A stretch of DNA of 64,000 nucleotides, taken from Eublepharis macularius (Eukaryota > Chordata > Lepidosauria > Squamata > Eublepharidae). Positions 31,887 to 42,293 of the stretch are shown piece by piece. Each line of letters begins with the position of its first letter. Position 1 is the first letter of the stretch. The stretch lies in contig NC_072807.1 in NCBI RefSeq assembly GCF_028583425.1, positions 33,175,001-33,239,000 of the forward strand. Direction: 5' to 3'. The position numbers and the translations under genes were made by a program. The notes below the pieces were generated by a model. The model did no database searches, was not told the origin of the DNA, and worked only from the letters and a program-made list of their open reading frames with translations.

Positions 31887-34800
31887 GCGCTGTTCCATTA
31901 ATCGCAGCTGGATTCCTATTGGGTTGGGATATCATAAGTCGTGTGAGCTGTTATATATGGAAAGGGAACTGAATTTAACAAACAGGTCAGACAGGTGGCC
32001 AGATTTCTGTGCCAGTGTAGCTATTGCCAGTTGATTCTTTAAGCAGCCTGCAGGCAATAAAGATTAGCATGATTTGCCCAGCAGATGACAGTGGCAGCTC
32101 CTCCTTACTTTGTGTTGCCATTTTGGGTTGCAGAAAAGCATCGGGAGATGGCGAAGGCGATGTTGCGGAGGAAAGGCGTGCTTGGGGGAACCGTCCGGAA
32201 CCAACCCAAATCAGCAGCCAAGAGGTCAAAGTCCCCTTCCCTCTCTTTTTCTTTAAATGGGTATAAGCTTTTCAGAATTGACCAGGTATTTGTCTCAGGA
32301 AGATTTGGGAATGAGGTATGGAATCTCTTGAGTATGGAATAGTTGAAACTCATCACTGTCAGGTGACAGACCATCACAGGAATCAGTACCTTTTTATTTA
32401 TTTTACTTCATTTATACCCTGCGTTTCTCTCCAGTGGGGACCCAAAGCAACTTGCAATGTTTGTTCCTTCTCTGTTTTATCCTCACAACAACCCTGTGTT
32501 AGCCCGAGCAACCTTCTGTGGCAGAGCAGGGATTCGAACCTGGGGTCTCCCAGATCCTAGTCTGGCACTTAAACCACTAAACCACGCTGGTTCCCATTGC
32601 AATACTGCATTTGATGTTGTATGTGCTTGAGGGTGATGGAAGCAGCTTACTTTGGGCAACGTTGTGCCCATGGAAAGTGTCAGAGGTCACTGGTGGAATG
32701 CTTTGCTGCCCTGGCTGTGGCTCATTGGTGGAGTGCAGAGGTCCCAGGTTTTGTTAGCGGGTATCTGCAGTGGAAGGTCCTTAAATAGCCACCATTGGGA
32801 AAGACTTTTCTGTGTTTGAGACCTGGAGAAACATTGCCAGTCACAGTAGGCAATACTGAACTAGACAGACCAACAGCCTCACTCACTGTAAGGCCAGTTC
32901 ATGTTGATTTAGACACATCCATCCAATGCAAGTCACCAATACGATCATTGTCAAAAACTGGCAAGATTGTCTTTTTTCAAGGGCCATCTGCTGAGATAGC
33001 CGCAGCCCTTGGGACGGGCAGGGCTTGCTCACAGCAATTCCCAGATGTTCTTAACTCCTGAGAGGATCAGCAGGCCTCAAAGAAGTCTGTACAGTCCAGC
33101 ATCCGGTGCCAGCCTTGATTTCAAGTCCTGCTTGTCTGCTGGGGTCCATGAGATGAAAACTGCACAATGTCTGTCTGCCAGTTGAGGCGATGCTATAATG
33201 CATTGTGTTGCCATATTGCACCGCTGTAGAAATCATTACTGAGTGCAGAAGCCAACATTCTGTGAATCTCTGCTTCTGTCTTTTAAAAGCGCTAGTGAGA
33301 TGGAGCAGAACATATGAGCGCTAGCAACGTTTTCTGGTACTTGCATGCCCTATCAAGTACGTACTGCTCCACCCAGCCATCCTTGGTTAAAAGTGTTATG
33401 CAGCTCTTCTTCCCTTCCAGCATCCCAAGGCTTTGTTTAAGGTGGGTCCTGTATTTGGTCTGCAGCAGAGCAGCAGGCTTTTAGTCCAGTGACACCTTGG
33501 AGACCAACAAGATTTTCATATCAGAGCTCCGTTCTTCAGACACGAGGCTTACTGCTGCACTAAGCCTGCCAGGTGTGTCCATCGGAACGGAAGTAACTTA
33601 CTGAATGGCTGCATTACGGATTGGGGTTTGAACATGAGCCTTCCTCATCCAAATGCAGCGTTGTGCCCACTGAAAACAACTCATTGATTTGCTTCACCTT
33701 CTCCCTGCTATGTTCTCTTCCTGCCCTCCCAACCCCAGCCATCTGTTGCATGTTGATTCGGGCTTCTCTTCTGCAGGTCAGTGAAGTTCAATAAGGGCTA
33801 TGCTGCTCTTAGTCAGACCTCGGATGAAACTCTGGTCTCCTTGGAGTCAGACAGGTGAGAGCTGGGACCATATTGAGGTGTTGAGGTAGGGAAAGCCCAG
33901 GAGTTCCCAACTAAGCTCTCAAGTAACATGCTAAGAAATGTCTTCTGGCTCTTTTTGACTCTCGCCATTCTTCTCCTAGTGATGGGGAGCTGGAATCCCG
34001 ATGTTCCTCTGGTTACTCTTCCGCAGAGGCAAGTCTGCATCTTTTGTTCCTTATAACCAGCAGTGTGGTTTTCCTGGGAAAATCTGAACCAGCAGGTTTT
34101 CCAATTCACTTTTAAATAACTTGATTTCATTTAAATATTCAAACTCTGTTAGCAAAAGAAGGTAAATACACCATGTGCAACCACTGGGGTTTGTGCATGC
34201 TTCATATCCCATATCTTGCCTTTCTAGCACTATGGCTTTTGTAGCACAATAGCCCTGACAACTATAGATAAGCAGACTTCTATTTACATACGTAGGATGG
34301 AAAATTTTCTACCGAAAAATACAGCATCAGAAAAATCACTGCTTATAACTGATGAAGTCTCAGGCTCACACACAGGGTCTCTTCTCCCATAATTCCTTGC
34401 ATCCAGTCAGCAGCGGGCAAAGGCTTTGTTTGGGGGGGGGGGGGGATGTCCTTAGAGTGTGTGATGGATATTGGACATGATTGGTGGCTTTCTTCCTTGC
34501 ACAAGAAAGCCATCTCCTCAGGGCATAGAGTTCCTGACTAGCAAACAGGTTGAAGATTGCCAAACGAAAACATGTCACTCAGTCCAACCAGTGACAAGAT
34601 TCCTGCCATTTTTAAAGAAGCTGTGTAAGCTGCTTTGGGGGTCCTGTGGTGCTGAAGGACAGACCATAAAGATTTTAATAAATAAATACAAAATAAAAGT
34701 GGTCTCTCTTTGAAAGCACATGCATGCCACCATGTTCTTGAGAAGTGTTTTGCAAGCTGCCTTATTTTGCATCATCAGATTGTATCAGCTGTGCAGCGTG

Positions 34801-36301
34801 GAATGTGCTCAGTCCTGTCTGGGTGTGAAAGATCAGCTGTTAAGTCATGATTTGCGGGGGGGGGGGGTTTTGCAGCGGGAGGATTCTGTGTTCTGTTTCC
34901 AACTAGATAAAGAGGAGCTAGGTAACTTTGAGAGGCGCTTGCCTGTGTTCAGATTGGAACTGCACAGGGAGGGGGGAGACAGTTTAATGGTTGTTGTGGG
35001 TTTTCCGGGCTGTATTGCCGTGGTCTTGGCATTGTAGTTCCTGACGTTTCACCAGCAGCTGTGGCTGGCATCTTCAGAGGTGTAGCACCAAAAGACAGAG
35101 ATCTCTCAGTGTCACAGTGTGGAAAAGATGTAGGTCATTTGTATCTACTCAGGAGGGGTGGGGTTGAGCTGAGTCATCCTGTGAGAGTTTTTGTGAGAGT
35201 TCTATCCCCCGACAATAGCCCTGCAGAGAAGATCAGCACATCAAGTACCAATCCATATGCAAAAGAACCTCCTCAGGATACAGTGAAGCCTCCCGCCATT
35301 AGCATTCCATACCCTGGGAAACTCTCACAGGATGACTCAGCTCAACCCCACCCCTCCTGAGTAGATACAAATGACCTACATCTTTTCCACACTGTGACAC
35401 TGAGAGATCTCTGTCTTTTGGTGCTACACCTCTGAAGATGCCAGCCACAGCTGCTGGCGAAACGTCAGGAACTACAATGCCAAGACCACGGCAATACAGC
35501 CCGGAAAACCAACAACAACCATCGTTCTCCGGCCGTGAAAGCCTTCGACAATACAGAGACAGTTTAACTCTGAATTGGGGAACTACCACCTCCTCGAGAC
35601 TTGCAAGAGGAAGAATGGAGTGGCGAGTGCCCTCAAGTCATAGTTGACGTATGGCGGCCCCTGGTGGGGTTTTCATGGCAAGAGACTGACAGGTGGTTTG
35701 CCATTGCCTGCCTCTGCAACCCTGGTCTTTGAAGGCATAGGGACAAAGTGGGTGTCTACAGTGGAAAGGTGAATCAGTCGAAATGGCTCTTTCCTCCTCC
35801 TCCAAAATCTTGTGTCTTAGGAATGTGGCTGGGGTTTTTAATAGCAGGAGATAGGATTTATAAATAAATAAATAAACGATCATCATGACTGTGTGAACTG
35901 AAACTACCCCAGTGCTGTTGCTGACCCTTTCATAGGTAAAAAGTTTGCCTGTCCAGGTAACAGCTTGGGGGGGTGGTGTGCAGGCTGCAGTTAAAAACCT
36001 GTCGGGATAACGGGCTATCAGCTTTCCCCTCCCTGAAATAGCTATTTAAAAATCTTGCTGAGCACATTCAGGTATATCCTTGTTCATCCCAATTGGGGGG
36101 AGTCTGATGCTAGCAAATACCTTCACCTCCTTTTCTGCTTCCCAGGTGAACCAGGATCTCAGTCGTCAGCTGCTGCAGGATGGCTATCACCTGGACGAAG
36201 TCCCAGACGACGAGGACCTTGACCTCATTCCTCCCAAGCCTGTCTCATCTTCCCCTTGTGCCTGTTGCTTCGGGGAATCCTCTTCTTGCTCCATCCAGTG
36301 A
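28684..36301 (+). CDS. FAM219B: FAM219B (6 coding exons)
   Basis: FAM219B is a small vertebrate protein of unknown function. The exons are 28684-28761, 31734-31830, 32134-32224, 33777-33854, 33980-34028 and 36146-36301. They join in phase to 182 residues. The conserved blocks are [76 protein letters not shown] and [18 protein letters not shown], then [13 protein letters not shown]. The C-terminus is Ser/Cys-rich ([18 protein letters not shown]), which could be lipid-modified. The N-terminal exon is acidic and low in complexity, beginning [18 protein letters not shown]. It is tandem with COX5A and convergent with MPI, as in human. One intron uses a GC donor. Identity is firm; function is not known. 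Confidence 0.95.
29112..29467 (-). repeat. Sauria-type SINE split by a MITE
   Basis: The outer parts are one minus-strand SINE: tail and body at 29112-29242, head at 29404-29467 with GGTTCAAATCCCC and GGTGTAGAGG. A TAGGG-family MITE sits between them. The SINE is therefore older than the MITE insertion. Confidence 0.7.
29243..29403. mobile_element. hAT-like MITE, TAGGG family, nested in SINE
   Basis: It runs from GGGTTGCCAGCCTCCAGG to CCTGGAGTTGCAACCC. It is slightly shorter than its relatives, and its target duplication is not clear. Confidence 0.65.
30095..30174. repeat. Foldback repeat cut by a hAT insertion
   Basis: AGTTACTCCAGTCTAAGTCC and its imperfect complement GCTTAGACTGGGTTAGCTCT form the foldback. 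Its right end is interrupted by the hAT element at 30175-30487, whose target duplication ACTGTAAG lies in this terminus. Confidence 0.6.
30175..30487. mobile_element. hAT-like MITE, CAGGGCTTTTTTTC family, palindromic copy
   Basis: The exact 8-bp repeat ACTGTAAG lies at 30167-30174 and 30488-30495. The terminal inverted repeats are CAGGGCTTTTTTTC and AAAAAAAGCCCTG. Unlike the 6351-6569 copy, its interior is itself a long inverted repeat (about 30225-30370) meeting near CACGCCACAGCACGG. It lies in FAM219B intron 1. Confidence 0.9.
31734..31830 (+). CDS. FAM219B: FAM219B coding exon 2
   Basis: It follows CTCTTAACAG and ends AAGCTGC|GTAAGT. It codes for [18 protein letters not shown], then [14 protein letters not shown] and one base of a Gln codon. 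Confidence 0.93.
31841..31890 (+). repeat. (GT)n(GC)n alternating tract
   Basis: Fifty bases alternate purine and pyrimidine without a break: first GT repeats, then GC with one CA step. The tract begins ten bases after the exon 2/intron 2 junction of FAM219B. Such tracts are known to favour left-handed DNA. Confidence 0.95.
32134..32224 (+). CDS. FAM219B: FAM219B coding exon 3
   Basis: It follows GGGTTGCAG. It codes for [20 protein letters not shown], then RNQPKSAAK and two bases of an Arg codon. The donor GAG|GTCAAA is weak after the GT. The phase to exon 4 is correct. Confidence 0.92.
32390..32598 (-). repeat. Sauria-type SINE
   Basis: The minus strand starts GGAACCAGCGTGGTTTAGTG with a B-box-like GGTTCGAATCCCTG. 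A body follows with the TGTTGTGAGGATAAAA hairpin and the tail GGTATAAATGAAGTAAAATA. It is nearly complete. Confidence 0.8.
32705..32905 (+). repeat. tRNA-Ala-like SINE, copy 3
   Basis: CTGTGGCTCATTGGTGGAGT and AGGTCCCAGGTTTTG form the head. The body has GAGACCTGGAGAAACATTGCC, AGTCACAGTAGGCAATACTG and AACTAGACAGACCAACAG. Confidence 0.65.
33455..33545 (-). mobile_element. Hammerhead-type interspersed repeat, single copy
   Basis: The minus strand reads TGTCTGAAGAACGGAGCTCT, ATGAAAATCTTGTTGGTCTC, then CAAGGTGTCACTGGAC and CTGCTGCTCTGCTGCAGACC. CUGAAGA is kept but the GAAAGCUU part is lost. Confidence 0.55.
33777..33854 (+). CDS. FAM219B: FAM219B coding exon 4
   Basis: It follows TCTTCTGCAG and ends GACAG|GTGAGA. 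It codes for [20 protein letters not shown], then SLESD. Confidence 0.95.
33980..34028 (+). CDS. FAM219B: FAM219B coding exon 5, GC donor
   Basis: It follows TTCTCCTAG and codes for [16 protein letters not shown]. The next bases are GCAAGT rather than GTAAGT, so this is a GC-AG intron with an otherwise strong donor (GAG|GCAAGT). The phase to exon 6 is 0 and the reading matches human. Confidence 0.93.
35040..35080 (-). ncRNA. Hammerhead-like ribozyme fold, left arm
   Basis: On the minus strand: CCU, CUGAAGA, U, helix II GCCAGC/GCUGGU with loop CACAGCU, GAAA, CG, U, C, AGG. Helix I is CCU/AGG. The outermost helix II pair is G-U here. ACGU is a palindrome, so helix III would need two RNA copies. 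Confidence 0.6.
35429..35469 (+). ncRNA. Hammerhead-like ribozyme fold, right arm
   Basis: CCU, CUGAAGA, U, helix II GCCAGC/GCUGGC with loop CACAGCU, GAAA, then CGUC before AGG. All core bases fit CUGANGA..GAAA..UH. Cleavage would fall after C35466. Helix III is the palindrome ACGU, typical of forms that work as dimers. One unpaired U between the core and helix II is non-canonical. Confidence 0.65.
35606..35745. repeat. 5S-SINE body, copy 2
   Basis: GAGTGCCCTCAAGTCATAGT, ATGGCGGCCCCTGGTGGGG and TTTTCATGGCAAGAGACTGA match the body at 22853-23035. The 5S-like head is missing. Confidence 0.65.
36146..36301 (+). CDS. FAM219B: FAM219B coding exon 6 with stop
   Basis: It follows TGCTTCCCAG and codes for [20 protein letters not shown] to SSSCSIQ, then TGA at 36299-36301. 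The Cys-rich tail is shorter than in human. Confidence 0.96.
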   Translation: MNQDLSRQLLQDGYHLDEVPDDEDLDLIPPKPVSSSPCACCFGESSSCSIQ

Positions 36302-37990
36302 GAGATGGGCTGAAGAGGCAACACTGCACAGGTCAAGACACCAGCACTTTTCTTTCCCCAATTTTTTTGGGGGGAGGGGGGACTTGTGGATGCCAGCAGA
36401 GGCTGCTGAGCCCACCACCAAACCTCGGGTCAAAGCAGTCGAGTGGGTGGGAAGAACAAAGCATCCCATTGCACCCCCGATTGGGGACACTTTAGCGTTT
36501 CTCCAAAAACTATTTCTGCAATACGCTATGAGACTGTTGGAGAAAGCAGCCTGCCAGTTACCTTGCCGAGGATTGCCTCTTTGTGGGAGGAAGCTGCACC
36601 GTTGATGGGAGAAGAGATCCAAATCTGGAGGCCGGCCGCAGAACTCATTTTGTGGAAAGGGATGTGGAGCCAAGGCAACCTTGGACTTCCTCTGAATATA
36701 AACCTTTGGAGTTGGAGTGGGGGAAGGCTGTTATAGGGCCCACGTAAGCAAATTTCCCTTTCCTTTGTACTTCAAAACCTTACAAAGAAGCAGTCCAAGC
36801 ATAGGCAACGTTGGGTGTGGCAGGGTGGAACGTTGGGTGTGGCAGGGTGGAAGCAGAGAGCTTTGCACATCAGACTCTGGGTAGCTCACCCGTGAGCCAG
36901 TTTATGGAGCTTTGCCTAGTAATCTGGTGGCTTTCTGTTTCCTCCATCCACTTCCTCACCCAGAGACATTTTTACAGGCTGGGAGCACTGTGGAAACTTG
37001 AGCTGAGGTCCTGGGCCTCGTAAAGGGCCTGCCAAGCCTTTGGAGGGGTGTGTGTGTTGTTTGGAAGAAGCATTTACGCCTCCAAGGCTGAGCTTTTAAG
37101 ACAGGCCTAGAAGACGGCAGAAGAGAGGCACTCATTTATCGCCGGCTTAAGCTCTGGGCTTCTCCGCGTGCTTTGGTGGGAGGCCGAGCTGAACGTGGCC
37201 GCCCTCCCACCTTCAGAAGCAAGACAGGGGCCCGAGATTTGGGCACTGCCTCCCTCTGATGTCCAGGAGCATCTGTACAGGAGTGAATCATCGGTTATCC
37301 AGACTAGCAAGACCTCCCAGGGCCTGCATGGTTCGAGGGTGTTACCGTCATGCTTCCTAACTCGATTGCAGCTCACCCCACTTTTTCCGCAACAGCTGTC
37401 TCTAATTGTTGTATTAACTCTAGGCAGCTTTATAAGGGGACTAACCCTTTACCATGTGAAGTTAGTGATACCTTTCATTAGAAGAGCCTAGATCTGCCCT
37501 CCCTTTACCTGGGACCACAGTTCATCTGTCCAGGTTGCTTTTACACAGTAATGATAGGCGAGGAGAATCAGTTCTTTTCTGATTGGTGGAGGGGTGTGTT
37601 TTGGGGTGTGCTTTGCTCACCACTTACCCTGCTGCCCTCCCCTTTTCATGCAGTTTGCCCCGCATAATACCAGGGCAGACTTGTACCGGGAGCAGAAGGG
37701 GTGGAAGAGCAGGAAGAAAGACATGACATTCATGTTTACTTGCTCTCTGTGTTGGTCCCCGAGGGCCACAGCTGGGTATTTGCCTCTGCAGATTACACTA
37801 CAGATTCAATAGTATGCTGGAAGCTTTAAAAAAAAAAATTCCACTAACATTTGGGTTTTGACCATGCCCCCAGACTGTGATTCCATAAGCATCCCAAGGC
37901 AGCCAAAGGCTGTTGTTTCTCTGCCTGGGCAATCCGTTATCAGCCGCTTGCCGAAATAAAAGCCAGTGCTCTTTTGCAACTTTCTTGCAG
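36302..37990 (+). other. FAM219B: FAM219B 3' UTR, probable
   Basis: Candidate poly(A) signals AATAAA lie at 37955-37960 and 38665-38670, and I cannot tell which is used. A duplicated 22-bp phrase (AACGTTGGGTGTGGCAGGG..) occurs at 36807-36851. The extent is inferred. Confidence 0.45.
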
Positions 37991-37999
37991 CTGCACGAT

Positions 38000-39790
38000 C
38001 CCAAGCTGCACATCATCCTTGCTTGGTGTAGCGCCGCAAGAGGGCTATTCCTGGCAGGACACAAGAGGCTGAAGATTCACTCTGGGGCACTCTTCCGTTA
38101 CTCATCAGTGTGGGCTGGGGGGCTGCCCCACAGACATACCCTCGCCCATTGGCTCCACTAGGGATGAGGAAACACTGCCCTTGCAGTGTGTTAAGTACAC
38201 AGTGATCTGCTTTATGGATCTGATCCCCGCTGGAGCCACTTGACCATTAAGGCAGATTTTTTTCTCTTTCGTTGCCTTTTATTTATTTGGGTGCTGCGTG
38301 CTGTGTTTTCTTCACCTGCAAAGTCTCCTGGTGGCAGAAGGCAGGTACCCTGACGGGCTGTTCTCTTTGAAGTTTAGTTGCAATAAGCTTTTATAGGTTT
38401 GGTGGGGAGGGGGGTAGAAGAATGTAGCAGACGGGTAGAGACAACAGCCCCCAAACAAGCTCTGCAGGTAAAGGTGGGAGCAGGCCCCCAGATGCGGTAA
38501 TCCAGGGTTGAGAAGGGCGACTCGTCATCCCTTCCAGACAGGGCTCAAAAATGCTGCCTTAAAATAATGAAATGCACAGAGGACAATCTTACTAGATTAT
38601 TTAATACTATTGTATATTCAGAGAATTATTGGTTTTATATATCATGATCAAGGGAAGCATATCAAATAAAACTCCCCCTTGTATAGCACTGGTGCTGTGT
38701 CTTTCTTCTTGAAAGGTCGTTTGATTGAAGAGTCTTTTAAGTAAGACTTGAAGTGAAACAAGGAGGCATTGCTTTGCAAAAAAACTAACAACGTTGCATT
38801 CTAGCTGGGCTTCCCCCCGCCCCCTCTGAAGAAAAGCATTTCCCCAGATCCTCGGGCACTGTTGCATCTGTACCAGTTATTTTTAAGGAACATTTTGAGG
38901 GTAATATTTCCAGGGTTCTCCTCCACTCGTCCCTTTTTCTTTAACTGTCCAAAAAAACAGTTGCTGTGGCAATAGTGTTTTCACTCTTAACAGCAACTTT
39001 TCTTTCCTGTGAAAGCAGAGCTGTCAGTCAGATTGGGCAAACGCATTCTAGTGCCCTGAAAAGAAGCAGACTAGGGTTTTGTATATTTTGGTTTGTAGAA
39101 CTTGACTCCCCCCCCGCCCCCAATGTGCCTGCTTTAGAGATCTGTGTTGGTGTTTCAGTGCGCTGGTGCAGACGGAAGGGTCTGCTGTCCTTTGGAACTC
39201 CCTTCCCCTAGAAACAGATCTGAACCTAAGCATCCTTTCGAGCTGCTAAAAGCACCGCTGATGAGCCGCAGGTAACTTTAGCTGTGGAGTGTGCCTGAAG
39301 TGCAATCTTAAGTCAAATTAGACATGGCCTTTCCCACAGCTCCCTGATTTTCAAAAACGTTGGGGTGAGATTCATGTGACCATTGCATACTTTTGGGGGG
39401 GTTGGAGGGGTCTAAGCCTCCTCCCTCCACATTCTTTTCCTGACCCTGAAACTGCTATGGGAGCTGCTGTGTGCCCCAGTGAGCAAACGTGTATATATAT
39501 TGGATCAGGAAGAGCCATTAGCTTCCCCCCTCCCATGAGATCAGATTGCAAGTTGTCGTCGTTTATGTACAGTATTATATACTCCCTTATTCTCAAATTG
39601 ACAGATCCCGATGCTGAGCTCCTAAGCAGCTCCATGCCCTTGCCCTGTCTCTAAGTCTGGTTCCTCTATCGTGCAGTTTGTATTTTGACAAGGGAATACT
39701 TTGCCTTTGAATACGAAACTAGCAGCACCGTTCAGCTGTTGCACCTGTGCTTAAACCTCCTCCTCAGAGTCCTTTTCTATTTGGCGGCAT
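38000..39790. other. Convergent FAM219B/MPI interval
   Basis: No exon or well-defined repeat is seen. The interval holds the second FAM219B poly(A) candidate at 38665-38670. Confidence 0.4.
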
Positions 39791-39801
39791 AGAGTTGCTA
39801 T

Positions 39802-40121
39802 GAGGGGTATGCACGCGAAAGATCCGGAAAACCCTGAAATCCAAAGTGGCATGCCGCTTTGGATTTGGGTTTTTGAGTCACTTTGGAATGCTCTGGAAAG
39901 ATTCGGAGCATTCTGAAGTGATGGGGGGGGGGAGGCCCACCCCCAGGTAAGGGGGGGGGTAAGGTAGGGAATAGGAAAGTTTAAAGGGCCCTTTAAACTT
40001 AACCCCAGTCCCCCGAAGCAACCCGCATCACATGCTGGCCCTGATTTGGAAATCCCGGATTCCGAATTGGGACCGATTTGGGTTAAAAACCGGAATCGGA
40101 AACCCAAAGTGCACACCCCTA
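39802..40121. mobile_element. hAT-like MITE, AGGGGTATGCAC ends
   Basis: The ends AGGGGTATGCACG and GTGCACACCCCTA are inverted repeats. The flanks GTTGCTAT (39794-39801) and GTTGCTGT (40122-40129) form an 8-bp duplication with one mismatch. The interior repeats phrases like TCCGGAAA and TTGGGTTAAAAACCGG. The left end resembles that of the larger element starting at 60317. Confidence 0.75.
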
Positions 40122-40139
40122 GTTGCTGTTCCCTCAGTG

Positions 40140-41390
40140 AGTACACAACAAAATCAAGGAATTTCCCCCATTAATAAAATAAACTGAACCATTCCTGAGA
40201 GCCCCCAACAGGGACGTTGATGTGAAATCAAACCAGTCTCTGGATCAATGCTGGTGCGTTTTTAAGAGGTACAGCAGCCATACAAATTTTAACATCCCTA
40301 CAAGTTTTTTTAAGATGCCATGTCCTGAGCACGGTAATTTAGTGAGGACATTGGTTATTCCAGGCTCCATAACTGATGCTCCTGGGGCCTTTGCAGGAAA
40401 GATAGCACTGCTAAGGATACGTGAATTTATAACATGGCTATAGGCAAGACCTCAGGGACAGCACATTTTACCCATCCATAAACTGCATTTGCGATAAGGC
40501 GCAAAACAGAAGCATGCAGCTATTCAGACTTACTGTTGGCAAAACTATAACTCTGAAACTTGTGTCCAAAAGGTATATGATCACCAACCATCTAAAAAAC
40601 AAACGCAAAACCTAAAGGAACATGAGGACTCATAACTACTCTTCTTTCTTGGTGTAATATATTCAAGCACCAATTTTACTCCAAGCTTATGCTACACCCA
40701 CCGGAGAGTGAGGCAAGAGACTGGGGGTGGGCAGAGCTGGATACAGCACAGTTCAAGAGGCAATCAAATACAAAAGCCAACTTGCTTTCCTGTCTCAGTC
40801 AGAGAAACATGGACCATCTCCCACTTTAAAAAAAAGAGTGCAAACGGAGCATCAACCTTCATGCATAATCCCCCCCACTCCAAACATCTGTATCCTGGTG
40901 GTGTTTTAATGGTCCAGCTTGGAAAAAGTATCCCTGTTACTGGTGAACTTTTTCCTTGCCAGCTGGCGCAGGTTTCAACTCAAGCCCACACACAGTGAGT
41001 GGAATTCTTTGGCTCGTTTCAAATGATTATGTGGATTTAAGCAGCTACACCTGTATAAATTCAACCCTAAGGCATTAGGCCTGTAAAGAAACTGGTTTGG
41101 CTTGGATGGCAGGCTAAGATGTTTCCTACACTGCAGCTGAAAGTACCGTGACGCTGTTACACCTGATTAATGCCCTGAGCAGGCTGAAGATGCTACTACA
41201 GCGTAGCCCCTAGGACAACTGCGTGACACAGTAACCTTTTGCCAGTCTCACTAACAAGCAGCAGAGATTTTGTACAAGAGGTGGCGGAGCAGCAGTCTTC
41301 AGCCTTTCCAGACCTGGGATCCATCACATGACAGGGAAGTGTAGAGCTAAAATTATCACCTCACTAGTTTCAAGGCCAGGATAGTGGATG
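40140..41390. other. MPI 3' flank
   Basis: No exon and no clear repeat is seen. The MPI poly(A) site on the minus strand could not be identified with confidence. Confidence 0.35.
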
Positions 41391-41590
41391 GAGAGAGCCA
41401 GAGACGGGGAACACAAACTGAGCACCAGGAGGTACGACTGGAATAAGGTACCCCATGAGGGGTAAGAGCCACGGAGCGCTCTACTGCACCGCTGAGCGAC
41501 CTCACCTCACCGCTACTGTTCCTCTGTGAAGAGAGGCAGGAGGGACACCAGCTTACGTGCGTATGCGCTAGCAGTAGGTCCCCCCCCCCC
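41391..41590. repeat. Dispersed repeat, copy 1 of a local pair
   Basis: GGAACACAAACTGAGCACCAGGAGG here matches GAAACACAAGTTGAGCACCAGGAGG near 42820. Similarity continues, with gaps, through GAGCCACGGAG/GAGCCACAGGAG. I do not recognise the family. Confidence 0.5.
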
Positions 41591-42293
41591 AGAAAAACTG
41601 GGTCTGCAACAGCCCACCTGAGGGTCCCAACCCAGCAGGCAAAGACCACTGTGAGAGCCAGTAAATGGAAGCATCTGCAAGTCCTTGCTGAAGTTTTGCT
41701 AGAGGAGGGAGCAATACAGAAAGGAAATTCGTTTTTCAGAGTTTGGAGCATTTTACTGAGAGGCTTCAGAAGCCATGGCACAAGCACGGGGCTAAATGGC
41801 GCAAGAGCTTTTTTCCCCTAAAGCTACAGTCTCCCTTGCACATGGTTGTTGGGGGTGAGAGGCACCCAACCCTCGTCACTCGAGCTTCCGAACAGAAGCT
41901 GGAGGGCAGGTTTTCCCCTTCCAAAGCACCAGGGTCCTACAGAAATAAAACAAGAAGAGGAGGAAATGTATCCTAATGTTGAAGCTTTGGCATTCTATGG
42001 GCTGGGAAGAACACTCAGTGTTGGGAGAGTAAGAAGTTAGCAACTTCTCCTTCTGCGTAAGCATGAGATTCTAATGTCTTAAAACAGGGCTGTGGCCGGT
42101 CGTGATCAACTAATTATCGGGGCTGCCCAGGGGACAAGGAGGGGGGGGGACACAGCCATCAGCTTGACAAGAGTGAGCCTTACTGCTTGGGGCGGGGTGG
42201 GATTTGGAGGTTGTGGGGACTCTTGGAGAAGGCAGGCTGTTTCTCGGTTCTAAAATCGAGTCACACCAGGTGAAGAGTGTTAAACATCCCGTG

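Larger units (their letters stand above)
34988..35555. mobile_element. Palindromic PLE-type dimer with 12-bp duplication
   Basis: GAGACAGTTTAA lies at 34976-34987 and 35556-35567, an exact 12-bp direct repeat. Two arms of about 210 bases (from 34988 and to 35523) are inverted copies of one sequence. They join through a unique spacer of about 115 bases near 35203-35317. The right arm carries an extra end, CCGTGAAAGCCTTCGACAAT. Each arm holds a hammerhead-like fold. Both 3' ends face outward. It lies in FAM219B intron 5. Assignment to Penelope-like elements rests on the ribozyme and insertion pattern. Confidence 0.8.

Noticed and set aside
35061-35589. Two near-identical frames on opposite strands
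   Set aside because: They arise from the inverted arms of the palindromic element and have no codon or domain support.
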